This document shows, in pieces, positions 50,106 to 62,813 of a stretch of DNA of 64,000 nt (the first letter of the stretch is position 1; the number at the start of each line of letters is the position of its first letter). The stretch lies in the NCBI GenBank assembly GCA_019400425.1, contig JAFREE010000109.1, forward strand, positions 20,371-84,370. The letters run 5' to 3'. The notes beneath the pieces were generated by a model. The model was not told the origin of the DNA and did no database searches. It saw nothing but the letters and a program-made list of their open reading frames with translations. The stretch comes from Hymenochaete sp. R1 (lineage: Eukaryota; Basidiomycota; Agaricomycetes; Hymenochaetales; Hymenochaetaceae). A program made the position numbers and the translations under genes.

Positions 50106-52753
50106 ATGTCGCCTGCGAATGCAACCAAGGAGGGTGCCGGAGAGGTCGAGCTCTCTCCTCTGTCCTCCAAGTCAGACAGTCCACCCAAGTCGCGCTCTGT
50201 CGTCACATTGAGTAACGTCAATCATGTACATGAACTACCCCCTCAGAGTCCTGCTGCCGACTCCTTGTCCGATACAGCAACCAACTCATCTGACGAGTTT
50301 GACTGGGAGGCAGAGGATGACGCATCGAACGTGAAGGATCTCGAAACGAAACGCAAAACGAGACGCGGCAGGAAAATCTATGGCCTCTTCATGCGTCTGG
50401 CCAGACCCATTCGCACCTTCTTGGTCGCCATCATTGGAGCTGGCATATTCATTACCCCTCTTTTAGTCACCCAATTCCGTTTCCATGATAGTGTCGTTCG
50501 TCCCCATGTACATGCTTGGTCCCTTTGGCTGGCAATCATCTGGGCAGCCTCTTCCGTCACCTACTTGGTTGTGGATCTGATCCCCCGTTTTATCATTTTC
50601 ATTGTGACTGCGTTTCACGGTCAAGTGGAAAATCTGAAGACCCAACTGGAGGTTCGTCACAAGTCGCAGTTCACCGAGTTTGACGTCATTGATTATTCCA
50701 TCCTAGCTTGTTTACGCCGTCTCCGGCTGGCTCAAGCTCAGCTTGGACATTTCTTGGGCGTGGATTGCACTAGGGGTGATCAGGGCGGCGACGCATCCTC
50801 CGGGTTCATATTGGGTGATCATTAACAGAGTCATGCAGGTAAGATCTACTAAATTGGTTGGTATCATAGTTCATTCTGACCCTATCTGTGAAGGCTTTAT
50901 TCGCTGCGAGCGTGATTCTATTGGCCGAGAAGCTCTTCTTGCGATTTGTTGCCATTCGTTTTCATCAGAAAGCTCTTGCAGATCGGCTGGCAGAGAATAA
51001 GCTCGGGCTGAAGGCTTTGGATCGCCTTTCAAACGCGTCACCCACCGTCGCAAGAAAATCAGCCTTTTTCGCGGGCAAAAAGAGGGGTCACAAGTCTCAA
51101 GCGTCATCTGTGGATATTCTAAACAGGGAGACGAGAACAGTTGATGCAGAAAAGACTCAGGAATTTGTTGATGGGAAACGTCAAAATATGAGTAGGAAAA
51201 AACGCAAGAAGGCTATTACCGCAATGATTGTGGATCAATTGGGAGATGCAATTGGTCAAGTTGCATTGAAGGACAGTAAATTCAACAGAGAGGGTGAATT
51301 TTCTGGTCTGCATTCAGCTCGCAGACTCGCGCGACAGCTTTTTTCAACTTTGAGCGATGTTCATCCCCCGAGAAACTATCTGGTCGTAGAAGGTGATTGC
51401 GCTGGTTTCGTGATGTATTGTGGGACCGCTATCTAACGCCTTTTTAGACTTTTACCCTTACTTTCGATCGACAGCTGAAGCAGTATGTAAATCGTTTTGC
51501 TATCTCGATATCCCTTCACTGACTATACGTCTGGTTTCAAGACCGCAGCATTCGCTGTCTTTGATAAGGACAATAATGGCGATATATCCAAGAAAGAGAT
51601 GCGTGAAGCTGTTCAACGTATATATCGGGAGCGCAAAGCTCTTGTCGCCAGCCTGAAAGTATGTTATTGCTTTTATTGTACCCAGATTCCCTCTGACCCA
51701 ACATTTCAGGATGTCGGCAGTGCAGTAGCCAAGCTCGATGCTGTCCTCGTCGTCATTGCCCTAGGAATTATAGCCTTCATTTGCCTACTTATTTTCAATA
51801 AAAGTGACACGCTTGAATCCCTTGTTCCTCTTGCTACCATCGTACTTGGATTTTCATTCGTTTTCGGGAATTCAGCTCAAACGTTGTTCGAATCGGTAGG
51901 TTTCATCGGGTTTGGTCTTGCCAAGGTACTGAAGCGTTTTATTAGCTTATTTTCATCTTTTCAACGCACGTTTTCGATGTCGGTGACCTGGTCCTTATTG
52001 ATGATAATGTAAGACTTCATGATGTGTTTGAGTATAATCAAAATGCTAATAGATAACCTCAGCCGTTATTCGTAAAAGAATTCGGTCTGTTTTCCACAGT
52101 ATTTAGGCGGGTAGATGGACAAGAGATTATAGCACCAAATTCTCTTTTGGCGAGCGCTAAATTGGTTCACAACGTCCGACGCAGCAACTCCATGTAAGTC
52201 GATTGTCCTACCGTCGCTGCTTCGTGAGTTAACTATGTCTCAGGTGGGAGTCAACAAATATCCAGATTGGGTATGATACGCCTCTGGACGTGATTGAGAC
52301 TCTAAACGTTCGCCTGAAAGCCTATGTTGCGGCGAATAGTAGGGAGTGGGGTGGTATACTCGTCAATATTGATAGTATGGAATACCAAAATGCGCTGACG
52401 TTGAGTATTGCTATGGAACGTGAGTATAATGGCATAGTTTCGAGAATGCCCGTTCTAATTCTCCTTCAGACCGAGCAAACTGGCAAGACTGGGGCGGTCG
52501 TTGGGCAAGACGTACTGCCTTCATGCGTAACTTGAAGGCAACTTTGGAAGAGCTTGAAATCACGTACACCCTACCTGCGCAGCCCGTACTTTTGCCGAAA
52601 GATGGTCCATATGTTGGAGGCGGTATGAGCGTTGGCTCTCGAGCAAGCTCAATCCACGACACCTCAGGAAATACCGGTCATCAACGAGACGGGTTTTATA
52701 GAGCACCGGAGGGAGGGCTCATGCCCAGTATTCGTATCGGTTCGGGGCAATAA
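50106..52753 (+). CDS. MscS-type mechanosensitive channel with EF-hand
   Basis: Fungal MscS-family channel, related to fission-yeast Msy1/Msy2, which sit in ER membranes and control calcium during hypo-osmotic shock. The N-tail (from ATG 50106) is Ser/acidic; helices follow at TFLVAIIGAGIFITPLLV, WSLWLAIIWAASSVTYLV, SYWVIINRVMQALFAASVIL. A basic cytosolic loop precedes an EF-hand, FDKDNNGDISKKEMREAV, with Asp-x-Asp-x-Asn-Gly-Asp-x-Ser spacing. Then come AVLVVIALGIIAFICLLIF and LVPLATIVLGFSFVFGNS, the pore-lining MscS helix region, and the beta domain GDLVLIDD, FSTVFRRVDGQEIIAPNSLL. Tail SIRIGSGQ. Six or more introns, the first with a GTTCGT donor. Intact. Confidence 0.92.
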
Positions 52754-53024
52754 TTAGTGAAACATAGAGATGCTGTAGCCGGGGGCTATGTATGCTGAAC
52801 GGGCAGGACTCAATTCTAAGATATTATAGACTAGCACCTAACTGTTTTGTTTCCAATTTTTTAACGATGTCATTGACTGGCGAACCAATGCAATTTCAAT
52901 TAGAATAATCAAAGGACTGAAATTCTGACAGTGACACGTCACATTAGGTAGCGAGCGTTGCAGAGCGCGTCGCTGCGCGTGTCCGAATTCATGCTCTCTC
53001 ATCTGCCTTGTCCAAGGAACACTC

Positions 53025-54107
53025 ATGTCAGGCTTGCTTGATCAACCCTATATCTTGGGATTAGGTTGCACACTACTTGCTTCTATATATGTTCGTGCAT
53101 CCGTTTCTATATTCCCGCATGTCTACCTCATTAATTTCTAACAGGCATTTTGGGTGCTTACCCCGGTTGCGGTACTGGAGGAACAACCCTTAGAAAGAAA
53201 ATATCGTTCGGCTGTATCAGATGGCTTAGAGGAGCTTCCTGACATTAAAACCTCTCCTCCTGAAGTCGACCTAAGCGTCGTGATACCAGCGTTCAACGAG
53301 GTCTTGAGACTTCCGACCATGCTTGCTTCTACTCTTAATCACTTAGGTCGCTCAGATCTCCGACAGAGGTCCTGCGAAATAATTATCGTGGACGACGGCT
53401 CTACAGACGGTACTCCGGATCTTGCCTTAAAGCTAGCTAAAGACCATGCTCCTTGGGACATCCGCGTCATCTCGCTCTCTCGGAACGTTGGCAAAGGAGG
53501 CGCGGTAAAGCACGGCATGACACACGGTCGTGGGCGTCGATTACTCATGGTGGACGCTGACGGCGCGAGCCGCTTCGACGATCTCGAGCTTCTCTGGAGA
53601 GAGATGGATACTTTGTTGGAGAAAAACACTGCGGCTGTAGCGATTGGGAGTCGGGCACATCTCGTCAAAACTGAAGCCGTTGTAAAGGTTCGGAATCATT
53701 TCTATTCTTGTAACCTTCTGAATCATCTAATGTTGTCGATTTACTTGTCGCAGAGATCTTTTTTTCGCAACTGTGCGATGTATGCTTTGCATTTTACTCT
53801 CAGGCTAGTTGGAGTTGGCCATATACGAGATACCCAATGCGGATTCAAGCTGTTCTCTCGAGAAGCAGCCCGACGAATATTTCCTTACCAACATCTGAAC
53901 GGTTGGATTTTTGATGTAGAAATTTTAATGTTGGCAAAACACCAAAATATTCCTGTTTCCGAAGTATGTATCAATTGGGTAGAGGTGCCGGAAAGCAAAC
54001 TCAGGGTAATTCGTGACTCGCTCATGATGTTTCATGACCTTGTGGTACTCCGCGCAAACTATTTACTTGGGAGATGGTCGATTCCCAGTATCGAGAGTGT
54101 TCGATAA
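53025..54107 (+). CDS. ALG5: Dolichyl-phosphate beta-glucosyltransferase
   Basis: ER enzyme that transfers glucose from UDP-glucose to dolichyl phosphate, making the donor for the last three glucoses of the N-glycan precursor. Exon 1 (53025-53090) supplies MSGLLDQPYILGLGCTLLAS, most of the N-terminal membrane anchor; after an intron with GTTCGT donor it continues AFWVLTPVAVLEEQP. The GT2 fold is evident: VDLSVVIPAFNEVLRLP, IIIVDDGSTDGTPDLALKLA, LSRNVGKGGAVKHGM, LLMVDADGASRF (metal-binding Asp), AIGSRAHL, RDTQCGFKLFSREAARRIFP, GWIFDVEILMLAKH and VEVPESKLRVIRDSL. One in-frame intron follows AVVK (53688, GTTCGG donor). Ends IESVR, 58 bp from the convergent GAL7 stop. Confidence 0.95.
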
Positions 54108-54165
54108 TGCGTCTATTTATTCTGTATATTATACTCTATAGCGGAACAATCCTATTTCATTGACG

Positions 54166-55519
54166 TTAGGAACGAGCCCCAGCATAATGAATAGTTGAAC
54201 ATGCTCGGAGTCTGTCTGCACCTTGCTCTGGAGTTAGGTCACGTTGTGCTTCCGCCATCAATTCGAAGCTTAGAAGAAAATACGTGAATGATCCGAAAAC
54301 ACTGTAATTGATATATGCACATACCCAACAAGAAATTTTCGGATAGAAGCACTTCGTAGTAGGGGAGGGTAAAAGTGTAGATGAAGATGAGATATGTCAT
54401 AGTCTTGGATGCATTGTTGCTTCGACTTGATTGCATCAAGCGATATCGGTGATTGATGAATACCCATCGAGTATGCAAAGGAACAGGAGAATAAGTTGTC
54501 GTATCGGGTCGTTATGTCGGACAGTATGCTAGCAAAACTGGACTCCTCTTCTTCCTGAAGATCAAGAAGGGATGGGATGTGTCGCCGGTACGGAAGCACT
54601 GGCAGTGATTTTATGATGATGAGTTAACACTATGGTGCGCATCACTCACAGAGTACTTCGAACGGCCAGACGGCCCAGAAAGGCACCAAGGCAACCCAAA
54701 AGTTGTTCTTAGTGACGATGCGTTCATCTGAAGCATCGAAAACTTCGTGATGGGCATATTCACAAAGGAGACAAGGCTGGCCTAAATGACTTTTGGGGGC
54801 TTCAGAAAGTTGTTTGCTCGAACTAGCATATTCCTTCAAGGACTGCAGTTCTGTCTGAGGGTGGGTGGGGATGTCGGACATTGACCAGACCTGACCATGA
54901 GGATGGGGATTTGAGCATCCCATCATCGCTCCCTTATTCTGCAATAGCTTAAGTGTTCAGCATTGAGCGTCAAACTCCAGGGAAAAAACGAACCTCGAAG
55001 ATTTGAACATACATAATACCCTCCTCCATGCTTCTGCTAGCGTACACTCTCTTCCATTCAGAAATTATGACCTGGATCTCCGCGAAGGAGAGACGTGCAA
55101 GCGTCAAGCTATGATTGGGATGGAACACGACGACATCACATCCACCGTGAACAGCTCGAGCAACAAGAAGTGGATGGTTCGAGAATGCAGGAAGAGATGC
55201 CGAAGGAGGCTTCAAAGCGGCAAAGTCATTCTGAAATGTGAAAGTGGATGTATAATTTTCATTTGCGATCCCGTTAGCTCTCTTGTTGCCAGGACAAAGG
55301 TAGCACGTTGCATCGTATTCCGGGAGGGACAATGACTGAGGAGGTTCGACCTGACCCAACCAAGGTCTCTGTGCTCGAAGAGTAGACACAAGTACGCTGA
55401 AGAGGCCGCTTTCACTTGAGCGTAACAGCGGGATAATGACAAATCTGAGAGACGTACTATTCTCGGATTAGTGGGTTGAATCTTCGATGAGTCTGCTGTG
55501 CGAGTTCCAGAGAAGCCAT
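54166..55519 (-). CDS. GAL7: Galactose-1-phosphate uridylyltransferase
   Basis: Leloir-pathway enzyme exchanging UMP between UDP-glucose and galactose-1-phosphate. ATG 55519 starts MASLELAQQTHRRFNPLIRE; after the first intron YVLVSTLRAQRPWLGQVE leads to the zinc-site CYLCPGNKRANG, FQNDFAALKP, VHGGCDVVVFHPNHSLTLA and, after another intron, NKGAMMGCSNPHPHGQVW with the HPH active-site histidine. CLLCEYA, NNFWVALVPFWAVWPFEVL and LHLHFYPPLLRSASIRKFLV complete the fold; the last exon gives ELMAEAQRDLTPEQGA and ends YAGARS, TAA 54168-54166. About five introns. GAL1 and GAL10 are not adjacent here, so no galactose cluster is present in the window. Confidence 0.95.
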
Positions 55520-55843
55520 AACGCTGAGTATGAGCAGCGCGTGATGGGGTCAAAGAAGGGGTATGTGGAGTTACATTTTGAACAGCGTTTGAAGGGTAAG
55601 ATATTTATACCGAGTTCGAGCAGAACAAATATTAATGAACCTGAAGCCGAGGTTATGGAGGCCTAGGAGGTCAAGTAGGCAGTCGATAAGACACGGATTT
55701 CCACGTGCTCCAATAAGCCCCGTGCGTACATGTGCGTTCTGCTCAACACCGCCGTACGCGGGCCGCCCAGCTCAACGGCTCTCCCTCCTCCCTCTTTCTC
55801 TTTAAATACTTCCCCTGTTGATTTTTGACCCCATTCGACGACA
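55520..55843. promoter_or_regulatory. Bidirectional promoter between GAL7 and the DDX41-like gene
   Basis: A 324-bp spacer between divergent starts; a TTTAAATA element lies about 40 bp before the helicase ATG. No regulator site is claimed. Confidence 0.4.
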
Positions 55844-58251
<2,408 letters not shown>

Positions 58252-59247
58252 CTATCTATGCTTATTTCGTGCAATGTATTGCATATTTGTCTCTCCTGAT
58301 CATTGAGTTCCAAATCCAACAAGTGTTAGATCCACTGCTGATATATACTAGATATAGTTAGTTCTTGTTGGCTACACTCTTAAAGTGAAAGTATCTTTGC
58401 ATTCTGTTGCATTACTCTCAAAGAGATAAGAGAATAGTATATACAGTGAAAGGATGGGCAATTGAACATGCAATTTTGTTCTTTAATATCTTCCTTGTTT
58501 GACACTTGTTTCTGTCAAAAATTTCTTACATAATCCCCTATGCTATGAGAGTGGTATTATAAAATCTGAGAGTGAAAGATGCAATATTGAGCAGGTTATT
58601 TGGTATGAAACAAAGTAAGTGTCATGATCACAGTGCAACTTGCAGTGCAATGTTGATAATTTGGGCAGAAAGCTGTTAAGACCTTTGGTCACTAATTAGT
58701 TATAATTAGAACCTTTAAAGCAATATGTATGTATCTCACCAACAAGTTAAGTTTGCACTTGACTAAGGGTGTTGTTAGATACTTCTCTTGCTTGTATCTT
58801 CTTGACATGATACAGATTATGATATCTGGTTAATGTATTTAATATTGAAGTAACCAAGTATAGAGAGGGGGTGACTCACACTTCAGCTCCAACCTGTCTT
58901 CTCAGGTAGAGATGATGATGGTAGGAGTGAAAGAGTTAGATGAATTGAACTGAGACTCCGACTGCAAGTTGGGCCCTCCTTTTATACTCTACAGGATGTC
59001 TATTTTTACACTATACTAGAATATTCTTTCCATTCTGAAACTTGTAAGAGCACATTCAAATCTTATAATAACTATGAAACTATCCTATTAGTTTCTTCTT
59101 CCTTCCTTTGTATGCATTTGAGATGTGAAACTATTCTTTAAGTTTCTACTATCTTCCTTTGCAAGTGTTTGAGACTTGAAACCATTCTATGTGTTTCTAT
59201 TGTCTTCATCTCAAATATAACTTATTGAAACTTGTTTTACTTGTATT
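58252..59247. other. AT-rich, transposon-like DNA without a gene
   Basis: About 1 kb that differs sharply from the gene block to the left: AT-rich, no open frames of note, many near-repeated words. It includes the 51-bp tandem repeat listed separately. It may be a decayed mobile element, but no terminal structure could be fixed. Confidence 0.4.
59075..59227. repeat. Tandem repeat, 51-bp period, three imperfect copies
   Basis: Copies begin at 59075, 59126 and 59177, exactly 51 bp apart, each opening TGAAAC(T/C)AT(C/T)CT and containing GTTTCT plus a CTTCCTTTG-like or equivalent middle. A further partial copy starts TGAAACTT at about 59226, and another TGAAAC lies at 59036. It ends next to the 3' end of the unknown ORF. 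Confidence 0.7.
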
Positions 59248-59964
59248 TCAATTACCTTCACTGTCTATTTCCATTATCTCTAACTTTGGTTGGAATGAGA
59301 CTGTGTCTAACTTTGCGCTTAAGGATTGAACTGAGCTTTCCCCTAACTTTGGCTTTTTGTGCAATACTGATCTATGTTTAGACAGTGGCTCTGATACTAA
59401 TTCTGAATCAGTAATCTTATCTGATTCTGAGTCATCTTCCCATTTGACTGGTTTTCCTCCTAGTCCTGTTACCTGCTCAATAGATAATAGAACTATTAGG
59501 TTTGCTTCTGTATTCGCAAATGTCTGTATGCGTTCAAAGCCTTCTACTAGTCTAGGCAAGTTTGCTTTACCAAGCATAGTGGTGATCATGGATTCCTTCA
59601 CATATTGTGAGTAGCATTCATCTACCGCAGTATATCCTTCTATACCTAAGTTACAAAAGGTGTTTATTATCTGCAACTTCATTATGTTACTTACTGCTTT
59701 AATCCATAGTTGCGCAGCTCTATCTTCGCTAATGTTTACTTCAATATATGCATTATTGCATGGTATCTGCCAATGCGTACCTTCTCTGTATAATACTAGA
59801 ATTGCTATGCGTGCTACATGTTGCATTTCTGTCTGGTCAAAGAATACTATATCATGTATCCATCCTGTTTTTCCTGGATAGTATGCTGCAAATGATCCTA
59901 GATCTGTGAGAGGTCTATGTTGTATGTTCATTGTTATATCACATCTGGATACCTCATCCATCAT
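59248..59964 (-). CDS. Unknown 238-residue protein beside an LTR
   Basis: No family recognised. A single intronless frame from ATG 59964 (MMDEVSRCDITMNIQHRPLT) to TGA 59248. It looks like a real protein: a mixed alpha/beta first two-thirds (KTGWIHDIVFFDQTE, RIAILVLYREGTHWQIPCNN, QLWIKAVSNIMKLQIINTFC) and an acidic, Ser-rich tail (KWEDDSESDKITDSELVSEP) with a short basic patch. The ATG lies two bases from the presumed left end of the LTR at 59966, so an original 5' part may have been cut off, or the ORF may be cargo of another element. Its lack of introns contrasts with neighbouring genes. Expression and function unknown. Confidence 0.5.
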   Translation of the reverse strand: MMDEVSRCDITMNIQHRPLTDLGSFAAYYPGKTGWIHDIVFFDQTEMQHVARIAILVLYREGTHWQIPCNNAYIEVNISEDRAAQLWIKAVSNIMKLQIINTFCNLGIEGYTAVDECYSQYVKESMITTMLGKANLPRLVEGFERIQTFANTEANLIVLLSIEQVTGLGGKPVKWEDDSESDKITDSELVSEPLSKHRSVLHKKPKLGESSVQSLSAKLDTVSFQPKLEIMEIDSEGN

Positions 59965-59965
59965 T

Positions 59966-60372
59966 TGTTACAACAATAAAACCCCTAACCTAAATTTTCT
60001 TTATTGTTCCCTTTTGTTGACTTGTTTTCTTTTGTGTTCCATTGTTGTTTCATATTTCGTCTCCTGATGATGTCACTCGACTCCACATGACTCACTTCTG
60101 GAACATTCTCTTGTATTAGTCAGATGGTCTGTGCACAGCATGCACAGCCTCCACATGTAGTATAAATAGAGGGCAAGCTTCAGTATTAGAACCTCAGCTT
60201 GACCTCTTAGTTCTCAATAACTATCTGGTTAAAAGGTCTCTGATAAAGCCTCAGCTTTAAGAACTCTTACTTTTTAAACTCTACTTTGAAGTTATAATCT
60301 TTGACTATAAAAGATGTTGATTAGGCTAAGTCAATAAGCCTTAGATAAGCCTTGTACCGAAGTTCCATAACA
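59966..60372 (+). repeat. Left LTR of Ty3/gypsy element 1
   Basis: Begins TGTTACAACA and ends CCATAACA, giving TGTTA/TAACA inverted ends as in the second LTR in this window. A TATAAATA box lies at 60161-60168, and the predicted RNA start (about 60196) falls 35 bp downstream. It is followed by the gag start region (ATG 60506). The right-hand copy is not in the window, so the ends rest on the inverted repeat and the priming site, not on comparison of two copies. Confidence 0.55.
60161..60168 (+). promoter_or_regulatory. LTR TATA box
   Basis: TATAAATA within the left LTR, positioned about 35 bp upstream of the AGCTTGACCT stretch that I propose as the RNA 5' end. Confidence 0.5.
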
Positions 60373-60374
60373 TT

Positions 60375-60384
60375 AGGTCAAGCT
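60375..60384 (+). other. Putative self-primer binding site of element 1
   Basis: AGGTCAAGCT, two bases after the LTR end TAACA, is the exact reverse complement of AGCTTGACCT at 60196-60205 in the LTR. The Tf1 retrotransposon of fission yeast primes reverse transcription with the folded-back 5' end of its own RNA at such a site. No tRNA-type TGG start is present. Confidence 0.5.
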
Positions 60385-60505
60385 CTAGAACAAGCACTCC
60401 GTTATTCATTAACATTGAGTCTTTTCAGTACCTTACAAGAAGGGAATCGACACTCTAGTTGAAATCAGCAGGTAGCGTAATACTAGACAGGATATAGAAA
60501 GAAAC

Positions 60506-61649
60506 ATGGCCAGGCCTAGCGAGAACCCACAGAACCCTGAAGGACAAGGGATGAATGTACCTGCAGTAGGAGTTGCTGCCAGCATACATGCCCCAGAACA
60601 GCCAAGTGATTATGACTGAGTACTGGCAGAAACCCTCAGAATGACACCTCAGCAGGTGATGCAGATCAGGAGGCTTACGAGCATACCAGCCAATGTAGCC
60701 CTACCTAGGGAACCAGCTAAACAAATCACAATTCCTATCAAGGAAGCAGAACCCTTTGATAGAAACCCCGCAAATGCGCGTAAGTTCCTACAGCAACTAT
60801 AGTTGGAATTCGATGTGAACCCTCAGCTCTATGAGGAATACGATCCAGTCACTATGATAACAACATCTGATCGACCTATGGTGAGACATGCACTGTCGTT
60901 GCTCACAACAAGCAAGAATCCAACCATACAGGACTTTGCGGATCTCCAGTTGCGCAGTTACAAAGCGAGAGGGATGTGGCCATCCTTTGAAAGTTTTAAA
61001 GCCACCTTCGAATCTCAGTTCATCACAACAGATGAAAAGGGGGAGGCCATCAAACAGCTGGTGCAAATCAAGATGAAGGATGCCGAAAATGCGGACCAAT
61101 ATACTGGACAATTCAAACTTCTAGCCCAGCAGGCAGGAGTCACTGACGATGAAATGCTTAAGCTGCATTATAAAGACAGGCTTATCAGTAGTATCAAGAA
61201 ATGGATGGTTGACTATGGCAAGAAGGACACATTTGATGAAATGTGTAAAGCAGTATAGCAATGAGATGCTTGCTGGAGGGCAACCAATCAGTCAAGGAAC
61301 CCTTACACCGGGTTAATTATCCGCCAGGATCATCGCTACATCAAGGATATTGACAGGAACATCGAAATGGCCGCAATACAGTCTTTACAAGAAACTGACC
61401 TCAGAAGAGCGAGAACAGTACCAGCGCGAAGGAAAGTGCTTCCGGTGTGGGCAAAAAGGTCATTGTGTTCAGGAATGCACCCGGAAACCCTTTGAGAAGA
61501 AGGAAGAACCCAAGAAACAGTTCAACAATCCCTTCCGACAGAGGCAGATAGCAGTGCAAGAGACCTCGGAGGCAGGTCTGAGTGATGATATTGGGAAGCG
61601 CGCTACGCAGATCATGGCATTAATAAAGGAAGGAACAGAGGAGGAATAG
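60506..61649 (+). pseudogene. Broken gag gene of Ty3/gypsy element 1
   Basis: Capsid/nucleocapsid region. From ATG 60506 (MARPSENPQNPEGQGM) the frame shows a gag capsid pattern, for example EAEPFDRNPANARKFLQQL and LQLRSYKARGMWPSFESF, and in the shifted later part a CCHC zinc knuckle, CFRCGQKGHCVQEC. In-frame stops occur at 60617 (TGA), 60800 (TAG) and 61256 (TAG), a frameshift follows, and TAG at 61647 ends the knuckle frame. No intact protein can be made. Confidence 0.8.
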
Positions 61650-61690
61650 AAGAAGCTGAAAGAGAAGTGTGAGAAGGATTTTACCTGAGA

Positions 61691-62813
61691 CTACCCAGAC
61701 CAACGACAAGAGTAGCCGCAGAAATACCCGCTGTAATTACAAGATCAACTGATGAATCACAAATTTTTGTTCCGGTTGAAATTACAGTGGGATTGAAAAA
61801 TGTTGGAGCCAGTGCCCTGATTGACTCAGGAGCAGAAGAGCTTTTTATCAACTGAAAACTAGTTGATGGACATCAAATCCCTAAAGAAAAGATGGCACGT
61901 ACAGTCACTGCCCAGAATGCAGATGGGTCTCTAAATTGAACAGGCGTTATCATGGAAAAGGCAATAATCCCCATTAATATCGGCTCAAAAACATCCAAGG
62001 AAACATTCGGAATCACGGCACTTGGGAACTACAACATGATTCTAGGACATCCATGGTTGGCACGACAAAACCCAATCATCGATTGGAAGGAACGAACGGT
62101 CGAACTCTCAGCCATGGGATGAATGAACAAGGCAACTGAACTAGCACAGGCACACTATCAGAAGGACAACCGAACACTCAAAGAACAGGTCCCTGAGTAC
62201 CTTCATCCATACCTGAACGTGTTTGATGAAGAAAAGGCAAAGGCATTTCCACCGTCAAGATTCTATGATCATCGCATCAAGCTTAAACCTGGATTTGTTG
62301 AAAAGAAGGCTAAAGTTTATCCGATGTCTCCACCAGAGGAAAAAATGCTGAACGACTTCATTGACGAGAACTTGGCGAAAGGCTATATCGTACCATTGGA
62401 ATCTCCACAAGTGTCCCCAGTATTCTTTGTTGCCAAAAAGGATTGAACTGGATGACTATGCCAGGATTATAGACGACTTAACACGTACACAGTGAAAAAC
62501 TCATATTCGTTGCCTCGAATTGGGGAAATCATGGACATAACCAAAGATTGGAAATACTTCACCACCATTGATGTCAAAGCGGGATACAACAACATTCATA
62601 TGGCAACCAAGGAAGACCAAGAACTGGCCGCATTTGTAACTCATCGAGGAAGCTTTCAACCAATAGTAACATTCTTTGGACTATGCAACTCCCCAGCAAC
62701 ATTCCAGGCTTTCATGGATGACATATATAGCGATGTTAAAAGGAAGAAAGAAGGCAGTGTCTACATGGATGACATTATCACTGGAGGGAAGGACTTACAG
62801 GAATGTATCCAGA
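61691..62813 (+). pseudogene. Broken pol (protease and reverse transcriptase) of Ty3/gypsy element 1
   Basis: The protease section reads VGLKNVGASALIDSGAE (DSGA active site) and NYNMILGHPWLARQNPIIDW. The RT section has ENLAKGYIVPLESPQVSPVF, CQDYRRLN, FTTIDVKAGYNNIHM, TFFGLCNSPATFQAFMDDIY and the catalytic VYMDDI. TGA stops interrupt it at 61853, 61937, 62120, 62444 and 62453. The frame ends at QECIQM where foreign LTR sequence starts; RNase H and integrase are missing from the window. Confidence 0.85.

Larger units (their letters stand above)
59966..62813 (+). mobile_element. Ty3/gypsy LTR retrotransposon 1, decayed and interrupted
   Basis: Order LTR, gag, protease, reverse transcriptase on the plus strand places it in Ty3/gypsy (Metaviridae-type) elements. 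The coding region is broken by at least ten in-frame stops and two or more frameshifts, so it is not autonomous. At 62813 the RT frame stops abruptly where the LTR of a second, oppositely oriented element begins; the rest of element 1 presumably lies right of the window. Possible target-site flank on the left is TCATT; not testable here. Confidence 0.85.

Noticed and set aside
54166..55519. Galactose gene cluster around GAL7
   Set aside because: Neighbours are ALG5 and a DDX41-like helicase; no GAL1 or GAL10 in the window.
60182..60484. Alternative priming pair AGTATTA (60182) and TAATACT (60478) for element 1
   Set aside because: Only 7 nt, and far from the LTR end; the 10-nt pair next to TAACA fits better.
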